A stretch of DNA of 64,000 bases from Rotaria macrura (lineage: Eukaryota > Rotifera > Eurotatoria > Philodinida > Philodinidae): the NCBI GenBank assembly GCA_900239685.1, contig OENT01000382.1:1-64000 (forward strand), read 5' to 3'. Made by a program: the position numbers and the translations under genes. Shown piece by piece: positions 34,789-46,600 of this stretch. The notes beneath the pieces are model-generated. The model ran no database searches. It was given only the letters and a program-made list of their open reading frames with translations, and was not told where the DNA came from. Each line of letters begins with the position of its first letter. Within the stretch, counting starts at the first letter, position 1.

Positions 34789-37417
34789 ATGCAACGTTCG
34801 CTTCTACTGGTCCCCTTCCACTTCGCCGTATTCACACTATCATTCGCCATTTCACCTATTCCACGATTACCGCCGACTCACATCATCCATCCAGCTTCCA
34901 GTCTCATCTTCCATTATCTTTCCCAATAATCTCCTGCCGACCACATCTTACCCCTTACGGTCTCCATTCCGCTTACGATGGATATGTGTTACCTAAACCC
35001 AATCAGTGCCCTTCGTAAGATTTCTAACTGTCATCGACGTTCGTCTAACTCATCCCGACGTGCCCCTGTTCGTGGAAAACGCTTTGTTTCATCCATCATT
35101 GCAATTGGCGTAGGATCCACAGCCCTGGGTCTCTCCACAGCTAATACTATTAAAATTCTCAAATTGAATCAGGAAGTACAGGCCGTCACTTCTTCTCTCT
35201 CGACCATTAACACTATCGCAAACGCCCATACTACACAAATGTTTCATGTTACTGGAGGCCAACTTAAGCTGGCCTCTACTCTTAATCACACTCAGGCCGC
35301 TCTCAATCGTACAATCGACATTGTCAATCAACACTCTACCTCACTGAATCGTCACAATGGTGCTATTGAGCAACTTGCTTCTTTCGCACAAATGTTATCA
35401 TACAAACTCAATATATGTATGTAGGGATGCAACGGCGACGGTAACCGTAGTAACGGCGTACCGTCACTGTTTCACCGGGCATCACGGGTCACCGTCACCG
35501 GTCTTCACCGGTCACCGTCACCGGTTTCACCGGTCTTCACCGGTCACTGTCACCGGTCACCGGCTTCACCGGTCACTGTCACCGGTCACCGGCTTCACCG
35601 GTCACTGTCACCGATTTCAACGGTGGGCGTTACCGGTTTCACCAGGTACAGCTTCGGTAATAAACCGACTTCTCTTCATAGTGTGTTTAGCTATCGAATA
35701 ATGCATTAAAGTAAACTCCACTCTGAGATTCTAGTTACTACCTAAAAACTTAACCTAACACTATTAATATCGAGATTTAAAAATTTTCAGTGAGCTTTTT
35801 GAACTTTTCTTATAGATCTATTGTAGGGATGTAACAACACCAATAATATTGGAGGTATTGGTATTGTTTTATTCCTATTGTATTGGAAAGAAATATTGAA
35901 CGCAATGCTATTCATATGCAAGTCAATTAAAACTTTTGAACATATTCATGACGGATTCTCAATCTTTGTTCACGAACACTTCGACTTTTATGCCTTATAG
36001 CTTGACTCACCGCCTACTTTACTAGAAATTCTGATTGAAGGGAGGACTTTGCTATTGTTTGAGTGCTAAGTAACTGGTTTCTAAAGAGCCTCTCACCCCC
36101 TATCAAGTGTAATACTGAAAATGAGCTAAATATACACGCTGTACAAATGAAAGCGACCAATGAGACTGGTAAAAGAGGTAACAATGACCGGTGACACCGG
36201 TGAAGGTGACCGGTGAAGACCGGTGGAACCGGGGCCGGTGACGGTATAACGGTGACGAACCGTCACCGTTGCATCCCTTCATGTATGCACTCCATCGAAA
36301 CGCATTTCCTATATACTTCTCTATCCGACATCCTTTCTCATCGCCTCAACCTGCACTTTATTCACCATAAAGATCTGCCCACTGTCCTCGACTTCATTAT
36401 CGCGGCCACAAACGTGTCATTTAGCATCGACTCTACTGGCCTGCCTCTCGTTGATTTGGTTACACGTCTTCTGATCCAATAGCAAATCACTTTTCTGCCA
36501 CAGGCTACCCATTCAGAATCACGTGACTCGCTGATTGGCGTTCTCTCTATCTCTTCATTCTTTGCAGCTACTTCTCTGCGTCAAGCCTCCTTCTCAATCT
36601 ACGAATTATTGCCTATTCCCTTTCCTTACGGCAACCTGCGTGTTCACCTTGCTGATATGCCTTCCATTGTAGGGATCAATTTCACCCATGCGCATCTGAT
36701 TAATTGGTCACAAACAGAATCTTTCACGTGCGATTTTCGATCCATGTCAGTATGTCGCGAAACCCCTGCTGTGCATGCATAGTGGAATGACTCCTGTCTA
36801 TATTAAATCAATACCGACACAACACTCTCGAACTGTCGTACTGATCAATACCTCGAACCCTTATTTATTCATCGACTAGGTAGTCATTGGATTATTTCCA
36901 TGAATGTTAGCCAACAATGTCACTTGGCTTCAATGTTCGTTTCGGACCCCTATTATGTTCTCCACAATAATCGCCATATCTTACTGGCAGTGGCAGTAAT
37001 CACGCCCCCTCCCCCCACAGAACCATTATCTTCTGTGACCACTTCTCTATCTCGGTATCTCTACCTGTTGATGGACCATCTCTGACTCTGTTGGATTCCA
37101 CCATTTTCAACAGCTCGTATCCCGACACATTCAACCTATACCATGTCCTCTCAAATACGACCCGATGGCCAAAATTGCGATACATCTCTGACGACTTCCA
37201 AGCTCTACTCGACTTCCTTGCCAACACTCCAGCTCCCGCAGCCTACCATTCCCTTGACAATTGGCACCAACATCCATTCAGTTGGTTCTTTGTGACTTGT
37301 CTTATCATGGTCATTCTTATAATCAGTCTTCTTCTTTATGGCTATTTCTTTCGTCGCCCTCCCGCTCCAACGGTTACCTTCCAGCTTCCTTCTCTCAGTT
37401 CCTCTGTCGTTTCATAA
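34789..37417 (+). pseudogene. env-like glycoprotein gene, interrupted by a hAT element
   Basis: The ATG at 34789 starts a signal-peptide-like hydrophobic stretch. The frame meets TAA at 34927, then continues past a basic RGKRF cleavage-type site (about 35070-35085) directly followed by a hydrophobic glycine-rich segment like a fusion peptide and by heptad-rich sequence with several N-glycosylation sites. The hAT insertion at 35422-36279 breaks the frame; sequence after it is in the frame expected if the insertion and one target copy are disregarded. Further stops occur after 36479 and a frameshift near 37085. The 3' end has a membrane anchor at about 37280-37350 (FVTCLIMVILIISLLLYGYF) and a short tail. 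Layout resembles class I fusion glycoproteins of retrovirus-like elements. Non-functional. Confidence 0.75.
35422..36279. mobile_element. hAT-type element inserted in the env-like gene, 858 bp
   Basis: Starts TAGGGATGCAACGGCGACGG and ends CCGTCACCGTTGCATCCCTT, imperfect inverted repeats of about 20 bp. The flanks TATGTATG and CATGTATG match at 7 of 8 bases, an aged 8-bp target duplication. Dense CCGGT/CACCGGTCAC repeats fill both subterminal parts (35440-35650 and 36180-36270). A second start-like motif TAGGGATGTAAC at about 35823 suggests a nested insertion or fusion. Same family as the element at 24570-24958. Confidence 0.85.
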
Positions 37418-37500
37418 CGTATTTTCTCTTCACTCTTTTGATTTTTGCATTTAATTATGCCCTTTTCCTCTTCCGTTCCGTCAAACTCTCCATTCCCATT

Positions 37501-37819
37501 TGCGGACGCTCAGGAGAGCGTCCAAAGTTCATCCGGGGGTGTAACACCTTTCTCTCGTTGTTACTATGGTCATACATTCGTTTTCCTTTTGTCTTTGTTA
37601 TTTCATCCTTTCCTTCAGACTAGTTTTGTCCTTACCTTCAGAATGGTTTTCTTGTTATGCCTATGTTCATTCAAGCGTATCTACTAAGCTACGATTCTTC
37701 CTTGAGTGATACTATAAAAGCACTGTGAAAAATGCTGTAATAGTAAATTGTTGGATTATTAAATAAAGAGTAAGGTGTATCTCCACCCACACGAAATTTG
37801 ACACCATGAATCTGTCACA
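37501..37819 (+). repeat. 3' LTR of the retroelement
   Basis: Starts TGCGGACGCTC with a perfect 8-bp stem, 4-base loop hairpin (GGACGCTC AGGA GAGCGTCC). It carries TATAAAAG (37713-37720), AATAAA (37762-37767) and ends GAATCTGTCACA. It is shorter than the 5' LTR and aligns with it only in blocks. Confidence 0.75.
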
Positions 37820-39780
37820 TATGTCTATCCACGTATAATTTCGATTATATCAAGAAGGATTCGCTGTTGATTATTCACGTTATTTTGAGATTATCTGTCT
37901 TAATTCGGAAAAAATCGATTTCATGGAATGAAATAAATTCAAGTTCATTGAAGAACAGAATATTATGTCGATTAAGTCTATTTGTCTAAAGGAAAGCTTG
38001 GCTAGGCGTCAACGACAAATATGAACAATGTTCAAAATAACCATTTTTTACTTTGTAACATAAATTGCAAATGAGAGACTTTTCCATTATGCTGATGACG
38101 TCCGAAATAACCAAACCCAGGTAGTAATTCGTGTAGACGGTCGATCTGACTTAGACTTTTTGAAATTTAATATTCGAGCTGCTCACACAAACTATATACA
38201 AAGCTACGTGAATGAGCTTGCATCATTCAGGAATTAGCTATTGCATTATGAGATATAATCAATAGTAAATTAATCATAGTCATTCCATATTTGGTGATAA
38301 CAAATGTTGAACAGATTTATCCCTGAATAAACATATTCATTTACGCTTCGCAAGTCTCTATTCTTAGCTTATTGCTTGAATCATTCATGAATGAATAATT
38401 AGTGTGCTATTTTGAAATTGGCTATTTCGAATGTTTTAAAGTTTAAATTTATCTACAAAACTTGTTTTGTTGCATATCATACAAATCGACATCTAATTAA
38501 TAGAACAATAAAACAGTTCAATAAGAATTTCATGTTAGATTCGATCAGTGGTCTAACTGATAATAATACGAACTTGGAAAACTATAGGATGGTGATATGA
38601 TTTTCAATTTAGCATTATTTTCTATCTTTCAAAAGTAAATCTTTGTTCACAATAGAAGAGCTTGTCTGGATCTTCTATTCTAAGATGTTTCATTGAAAGA
38701 ATTCTTCTAAAAATGAAATCTCTGTGCAAGAATAAAAGCCGAGATTTTTCGAAATTCATACACAAGGTTCATGTCAGTTTCTTGCAATTTTCCAGTTACA
38801 AATTCGGAAAAAAGAAAATTCTATTTCAGATTCGAAACAAATGAGTACTGAATAAGTTTTAAATAGTGTATTATTAATAAAATCTATCATGTTGAATTTC
38901 TAAAAAAATGACTTCGCTACTACAGTTAACTTATCGATTACTTATTACAGATATGTTCTTAATGAAGAGTTGTTATTCAATCTTGAAAATGTCCTTCTCA
39001 TTATCGATGATACAATTAATGTGCCTTGTTCGTTTGTTAATAAAAAACACGTGCGTATGATTGCCAATTATTCCTTTCTGCAATCGACGATATTTTTCTT
39101 TCTACGATTGGAAAGTTAAAGTGTTGAATTCTGACATGCACTTATTCTGCAAGTTAATTAGAATCTTATATAATTTAAAGAAAATAGATTAGATTCGATT
39201 CGATTAGCAAATTCATGAGGTCCAGGTAACTCGACGTTGGCTATGATAGATTACATGTAAATGAAGACTAAATTACGAATGAGTTGTGCAAGTAGTTGAC
39301 AACATTTTCTAATGATGTTAGATAATCAGAAGGATCAACATTTACGTAAATATGTTGAGATTCAAATAAAGTATTCGAATAGTTTGGAGATAAAGTACAT
39401 TCGAATTATGTATTCTTAAAATAGTCGACAGTGTGTTTTAACAACTTAGTAATGAATCCAAAATGACCGATCAGGTACAATTTATATTATTCGATCTTAT
39501 GTGAAGTTTAATGTAACCCTGTTTTTCCGATAACGTTATTACAAAACTTGGGGCAGAAAAAAACAACACACGATCTTCTAATGCGAATTTGAAAGATGTC
39601 ACTGATTAATGATCATAAATTTTCTCTTGAGAATTTATTCAAGAATATTTTTAACAATGTAATTAAGATTATTTTAGAAAATGATCTAAGTTTTCAATAT
39701 CACATTAAATTTAATTTATAGAAAAATTATGCTTAGTAATACTTTTAATTCATTCGACCAACGTTGCGTTGCTAAATTTC
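37820..39780. other. Intergenic, no gene seen
   Basis: AT-rich sequence between the retroelement and the bZIP gene. Short open frames at 38412-38844 lack any motif. Nothing called. Confidence 0.45.
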
Positions 39781-39781
39781 A

Positions 39782-39840
39782 TGAGTCATTCTAGACCAAT
39801 AAAATCTGATCTGTCATCATCCGACGAACGTGCTATAAAA
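39782..39840 (+). promoter_or_regulatory. Core promoter of the bZIP gene
   Basis: TGAGTCA (39782-39788, the classic AP-1-type bZIP site), CCAAT (39796-39800) and TATAAAA (39834-39840) lie in order upstream of the ATG at 39908. The TATA box is 74 bp from the ATG, leaving room for a short 5' leader. A bZIP-type site in front of a bZIP gene suggests auto- or cross-regulation (inference). Confidence 0.55.
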
Positions 39841-39907
39841 TATCTATGGTCAGAAAGTATATTGAAGCGTTTTCTGTTACTATCGGTATTTTTGTAATAA
39901 AATTAAA

Positions 39908-40357
39908 ATGCAACGGCGCTCAAGTAAACCTTACGATCCATGTTACAAACGAAAACGTGAGCTGAACAATGCAAGTGTTACAAAATCACGTACTAAATCT
40001 CGTCGTGAACGTCAAGAGACATTAAAAGCGATAAATGAATTGGAACAAGAAAACGAAAAATTACTCGTAGACGTAAAAGCTTTAAGACAAGAATATCAAG
40101 AATTACGAACTCTATGGAAGCAGTGCACTGGAATAGATATTGATGAAATGGCATCAACAACATCAAGAACCAAATCAGTTCTGTCAACGTCACCAACAGA
40201 ATCAGTCCGAGACAATTCATCGAGACCAGTATTGACAATCAATAAAATTGAAAATCAATTATCATCAAATGATCAACCACATACAGATAATCTCGATGGA
40301 TCTATCGTATTTATCAATGGTGTTCAATATAAGATTGAGAGTATTAAAAAGAACTAA
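39908..40357 (+). CDS. bZIP transcription factor, C/EBP-like basic region
   Basis: Single-exon 149-residue protein. The basic region at residues 14-36 (KRKREL then NNASVTKSRTKSRRER) has the N-x-x-x-V-x-K-S-R arrangement of C/EBP-type factors. It runs into a leucine zipper with leucines at residues 45, 52, 59 and 66, an exact heptad series. The C-terminal half is Ser/Thr-rich and ends with DGSIVFINGVQYKIE. Such proteins bind DNA as dimers in the nucleus. The length and absence of long activation domains resemble small C/EBP-gamma-type partners; the exact subfamily is uncertain. The start is the first ATG after a TATA box. Confidence 0.85.
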   Translation: MQRRSSKPYDPCYKRKRELNNASVTKSRTKSRRERQETLKAINELEQENEKLLVDVKALRQEYQELRTLWKQCTGIDIDEMASTTSRTKSVLSTSPTESVRDNSSRPVLTINKIENQLSSNDQPHTDNLDGSIVFINGVQYKIESIKKN

Positions 40358-43300
40358 AACTTCGTTCTGATTACTTTCTTCTTCTCTGATTTTGTGAGCA
40401 GCAATGTTGTTTTTTATTGTTTATTGTTTTCTAGTTTTAATTACCAGTGATAAATTATCAATATTTGATATTATAAAAGAAGAATGAGTTTTTTTTTATT
40501 TTGGGAAGAAATTATATAGAATTGAATGAATATTATTAGACGTTCCATTTTCGATATGGGCGAAGAACAGCTTATTTCCAATGGTTAAATCTGTCAGAAG
40601 CAAATGACTTGTCATCGAATGAAAGAGAACGTGCCCGTATTGTCTTTTCCCTATTATATCTATTCATTGCTTGTGCACTAATTAGATGTTCATAGCTATG
40701 ATAATATTCCAGTATGTCTATGTTTTCCTGTTATTATTAAACAACCTTACGGAGATTTTTTTCCAAGAGCGTACAATTCTGACAAAGTCAAATGAACTCA
40801 TCGCCACCCATCACTATTTAACTTCAATATACAGAGAAAAGAAATTGATTGTATATTCTATGCTAACTACTCTGTGATTTTTCTTCTTTTGAAATGCTTA
40901 AAACTAAATCGATTAGACTTTGAATTTCAACTATGATTTTGGCTAATTTCATTTCCCTAAAATCCAACATCCACTTCGATAAAGCTGCTCAATAGGAATT
41001 AACTCATGGAGAAAATTTACAAAGTTCATTGTTTCGTTGTGCTGCATATTGATTAATTAATTAAATTTTAACACGAACAGTACAAATAGATTCTACCTAT
41101 GTTGAGTTTATGTGAAGTAATGAAAATAGATAGATGTATCTAACGAGAGAATACCTTTATGAAGTCGACTTACGTCGAAATTAAGATTGTGTGCATTCTA
41201 TTGGTCTCAATAAACTAGCGATATCCTGAAAGCAGTTCATATCCGTAACTTGTGTCTTCTTCGATATTTTAGTTTTACTGTCTTTTCTGGGACTAAAGCA
41301 TACTTTTCATTGTCATCATTTGGAAACATCAAATTTCTAGTTGGAAATTTTTTTACAAAAACAAATTTCTATATATTTACTACTAGTTTTGTTTGTCTAT
41401 GTAGACTTTGTGAATTCTCTATTGTTCTTCAATAAGAGTAAAATGCAAAACTTTCTATTTCCGTATTTTATTCGAAGTAATACAATTCGTATCATTTGAT
41501 TAAGATATTCAAAATCATGATTCGATTTTGCACATGACCCTTGATAGGAATCATCGTTCTATGTGAAAGAAGAATGCAGCAATAGTCCAATAATTCGACA
41601 GAAACAAGTCAATGATGTCAACTCTTTTCAGGATATCATGTAAATATATGAGTCTACAAAATAGACATTGTCTTGATTTGAAAGCAAGCTACCATATGAG
41701 AAACTTAACTCGTAAGTATCTATAAAATATTAATCTTTCGATATGACATTGAATTATTATAATCTAAAAACAGTTTTCAGATTCAACACTTGATGTTCTT
41801 CGTAATCAATCAATCAATGAAAAAGTTGATGAAATTTTTAAATGATTATTCAAGATTAAAATCAGTTGAAGTTCATCTCTATTTAACCGGTTCTAGTTGA
41901 AGTGATACAAATCGTCGAGTAAAATATACTTATTTGGTGTATCGATTTCAAATAACGCAGTTCTATATAAGTTTACGTAGTGCAAATAGAAATCTTTGAT
42001 CTTGTATTTTCGAGTTAATTTTCAAAACTTTCATGTATCTAGAAAAAGTATTTCTTTCATATAAAAATTCGAATCGCAGAGCTTTATTTCATTTGATTTT
42101 AGCTGAACAAAACGATTTCATGGAATAAATTTGTCCTGTGTAAAAACAAAAGTCATGTTCTCTACACTGTCCAATATCGATTCATTCACTAAAGCTTGTA
42201 TATGATGAAATGGAAAGTTGACATAGAAACTTCACGATTGGGCCAAATATTGAATTTCATGACGTATCTTAATTTTAGTCATATAGTCCATATATCTTTG
42301 ACATTGTTTCCAAAAAGTAAATTCTTCTTGTCATATTAGATAGAACAAAATTAAATATTTTCAATTTATTCACAAATGAAACATCTGTTCAACAATAAAA
42401 CAATCATGATGACAATTTATACACAAATAACAGATGTCTCGCATTACGCTTTCTTCTAATAATTCAGCTGTATATCAATAAATCTAAAATACCAAAAGTT
42501 TCAATGACTTCTGCATGTGCTTGGCACGTCAGTATTTACTGTGTGCTATTGAACATCCGTTTCCTGCATCATTTTGACCTCGCTCGATCACTATCGAGCA
42601 CCGATTGAGCATATTTATTAGGTAGGCACCATTAAAAAATATTGTGAGACTTGCGTTGTTGACATTTCTTTCTCTACTTGTCGTCGAATAATTAAAAGTG
42701 GGCAAATATCTCTCTGTTCTCGTCCCTTTTTTTTCTGTTCAAATACAAGACAGAGAGAAAGCAAGAGAGTAGGAAAGAAATATTAGTGCCCCTAAAACCG
42801 AAGGAACCAAAAGACGGCAAAGCGTCAATATTGGTCATGTTCGGATAATGATTGTCAAGAAAGATCTCAATTACAAAAGAGAGGGGAAAAAAAGACGATA
42901 GCAAATCATTTTCATATGTAAAGAAGAATACTAAAAAGAACGAAAGAAGATGAAGGAGACTTGACTTTTTCTAAAACGTTTCAAAAAGAAGACTAACAAT
43001 AAATACTTAAATCAAATAAGAAATAGACATTGATCGAAAGTATTCGACTAGTGTGGTGATGGTGTCTTATACAAAATATTTTCTAAATAAAAGTATTCAT
43101 GAAAAAGAAAAATTCATCGAATACTACGTGAAGAATAACTAAAAAAAATGTTTCGTTATTTGTCTATTTACTCATTCGAAGGACATCACACAATTAAATA
43201 GACCTTGTTAGAACATCTCTTCTTACATTTTTCTTTGAATATGACGATATTCTTAGTGACATTCACGACAGTCTTATCGATCTCCTTACTTCATACGATA

Positions 43301-43638
43301 CTTGACAATTGACAAAAGTATTAGACGTTCAAACGATTTCTAAGAAAGAAATCTCGTTTTTTTTTTCTTTACAATCTTGTGTAATATGGCAAAATCGATT
43401 AAGACAAAACACTATTCGAGTCATCATTAGATCTTTTGACTAGCAGAAAAGAACATGATGAATAAAAATTCAAGTAAAATAATCAGTAATTAAGCTAGTC
43501 TTTCCTAGGAATTGTTGTGTCACAATTATAACTAAAGAATGAAAGAAAGAAAAAGAATCTAACTAGCTAATCACACACATAGCACTGTAGAACACAAGAC
43601 ACAAGTGGATCTGCTTATCATTTACTTGAATTAGGACA
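40358..43638. other. Intergenic, one exon-like segment
   Basis: At 40540-40695 (+), after an AG acceptor-like site, a frame of 51 codons reads with protein-like content (RRTAYFQWLNLSEAND, then a hydrophobic FSLLYLFIACALI) to a TAG. No partner exon was found. The rest is AT-rich without recognised genes; a small hairpin lies near 42580-42600. Confidence 0.3.
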
Positions 43639-46600
43639 AGAGAGAGAGAGAGAGAGCAAGAAAGAGGAAGAGCACATCCGATTCGGATGCAATAATCAAT
43701 AAGATAGGATAGTGATGGTAGATATTGATCCGTATATGTACAACTTATGTAAAAAGAAAACGAAGGAAAAAATCCCGTGCACTTTCATCTGATGAAGATA
43801 TACTTGTTTCAACGACATATGTTCTATGCGAACGTTTATTATTCAATTTGATTTCGTTTTATACGATAAAACAATGAGATGACTGGAGAAGATGTCTCAA
43901 GTGTTGTCTGATCAGATTACTGATTCACTTTGTTTATAAGTGAAGCATTTTTCCTCATCATCTGTGAATATTTTGATCAAGGTTTATCAAAGTATGTTTT
44001 CTCTCTTTACCCTTTTCAGTCAGACCTTGCTCGAAGAGAAAAGATCTCCGAGAATAAGTACAGATGTGTACGTGCATCTCAATATGTATATATCTCTCTC
44101 TCTCTCCCCATGTATAGATATATAACATCGTTAGTAATATTATGTGGGATGAATTGATATCTGGCCTTTTGTCTCTTTCTCTTGCTTTTCCTTCGATATA
44201 GAGATATGTTAATTGACACGCATATTTGTTCAAGTGGTCCTGCTATTGGTATTATTGGTCTTCGTGCATAAACAGGTGGCAGTAGAAACACACTTACTGG
44301 AATAAGTTGATTATGCATTGATATATGAAGAGAATGTGTTGGATCAATACACCTGAAACTTTGCTCACCTATTCACATAAGAGCAAAGGTTTGAGAAAAG
44401 TTTCAGGCGTTCATTACCAACGCTTATAGAATTTAGTATCTAGAATAATGTTAATAATAATCATAATAATATGAGAACCTGAAAATTAGTTTTTTCTTTA
44501 AAAAGATTCTTATTGAACCAATAAAACAATAGTAAGAACTAGTTGAGGATATTGCTGAAATTGGAGTTTTTCATTAAATCATGAATTTTATATCTTTACC
44601 TACTATGTGAATCACTTAGAACGTCTTTGGTGTTGTTCTGGCCTTCTTTTCGGATGTGACGACTACCTGCTTACTCAGTCTTTTATTGATCTAAAGAATA
44701 CTGATTGGTATTACTGTGTATGTACTCGATTTTCTCCTTGTTATTTTTTTTCCGATGTATTTATTTTAGGTTTCTTCAACTGACTCATATGGCAAGGAAC
44801 TGTCAAAATTGTGTTTTACATTTAATGTAGAGAATAAAAAAGAATAGAAATCGATAGAGTCGTTGCTATCAACATACAACTTTTTTATTTTTCTTTATAG
44901 AAAAAAAAGAAAACTTTCTTTCTTGGATGACTGCCATTTTAAACTATCAAAATCGATGGAAAATTCTCAATAGTAATCATAAGACCGATTATGGGAATAA
45001 TAAACATACCTTCTATGACTTTAGCCGTGGTGAAACAGTTATTGTTCATCGAGGAATAAAATAATCAAGCAAAAAGTTAAGTGGATCATTGCATATATAA
45101 GAATGATCTTTCTATCACCAGCCTCGTCATTAGGCACTTCTTACAGATATGTGTCTATAGAGAAAAAGAGTGTTGTTGTGTGTATTTGTAGCGCAGTGTC
45201 ACTTTTTTTTCTGTCTCTTTCTCTCCCTCTCTCTCTCTTCTCTCGCTCTCTCTCCCCCTCTCCTACCGACTATGTGTTATGTTCACGCTATTCTAGCATC
45301 ACTAAAAGAGAGAAGAATAAGATTTTTATGTATGTCTAGTGTGATGTATGTTGGCAAACTCGTCTTCTCTCGCTCTCTCTTTTCTCGTTTTTTCGGTTAT
45401 TTGCTTTCGTCGATGAGGACTAACAAAAAAAGAAAAGAAATCGGTCGATAAAAAAAAGAGTAGAGAACAAAAGAAAAAAGAGAAAAAAAATCTTCATATG
45501 TATGTCTCTATGTGGATTCATTTGTCATGGTTGGTATGGATAATCATCGGGAAATATCATTAACAGGATTTCAAATGCACATCAGATAACGATCGTTTCA
45601 CTAACTTCCATCAATAATGATATCACTACAGTGTTAACTAAAGTTCCCTTCCTATGTTCTCTCTCGCTCTCTTTCTCATAACTTTGTACGAAGTATGTTT
45701 AATGGAAAAAAAAAGAATGATTGTGCATACATACACTGTAATCGATACCAATATGACAACAGGCAGCAACTAGTTGATTTATGTCAATACAATTAGCACC
45801 ACAACGACAATGTCAGCTAGCACTAAAGGTGATGGTGGTGACGGTATTTTCTTCTTTATTCTATGTGACATTTACATCAAAACGAGTGTATATGAAAGAG
45901 AATGGATATTGATCTTTTCTTAAGGCTACTTGCTTCGTCATTATTATCATCTACATGTCTGATAATGGCACCATACGAGAGAAACATGGCAAGCAAGAAA
46001 TACCATATGTTATGATAGGTCATCATATGCAGAACTTTATATACACATATATATATATATATATATACAACTCATCGATAGCATTTGTCCACATCGATTT
46101 TTTTCTATCAGTCTCATATTAAAGTTATCATAAGCTCTTTTCTTGTTCTTTTTATCTAGTTATACAAACTGATAAATTAGTTTTCAGCTATTTTTCGTCG
46201 TAATTAAATTAATTTTTATAATAGATTTAATTTAATCAAAAGACAACGAAAAAAATAGACATGTTTTTCTTAAGATCAAATTAGCCCAATAAAGATACAA
46301 ATCTAACTATTTTATCGATTGATTTGCTAGGGGAAAAAAAGCATTGTCACTTACATAATAAGAAAACGTGAATGAAATGATGTCGATACGGCAGTTCTAG
46401 TGACATGCTGTTTTCAATGGATTTCTTATCAATCATTAGCGTTTTGTTACTCGACTTACTTTCTTCAGATGATGTATAATTTTTTTCCTTTCTCATACAC
46501 AATCCATTTTGTCTTCTATCATCGACTTTCTTTTACTATAAAGAAAAAAGAAAGAAAGTTCCTTTGCTTTTTTTTCTTGACATACACGCATCTTGGAAAC

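Larger units (their letters stand above)
29341..37819 (+). mobile_element. Decayed LTR retrotransposon of the Ty3/gypsy type with an env-like gene
   Basis: 8.5-kb element bounded by terminal repeats (29341-29718 and 37501-37819). Order: LTR, primer-binding site, gag, protease, reverse transcriptase, RNase H, integrase, env-like gene, LTR. Integrase following RNase H is the Ty3/gypsy and retroviral order. Bdelloids are known to carry retrovirus-like LTR elements with env-like frames (the Juno/Vesta group), and this copy could belong there; that placement is inference. Gag to integrase lies almost wholly in one reading frame but is broken by in-frame stops and an apparent pair of frameshifts, and env is split by a hAT element. 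The copy cannot produce its proteins. No target duplication is evident. Confidence 0.9.

Noticed and set aside
35440-36270. CCGGT-rich arrays considered as a CRISPR-like or minisatellite array
   Set aside because: Spacing is irregular and there are no unique spacers; the arrays are subterminal repeats of a hAT element with inverted ends and a target duplication.
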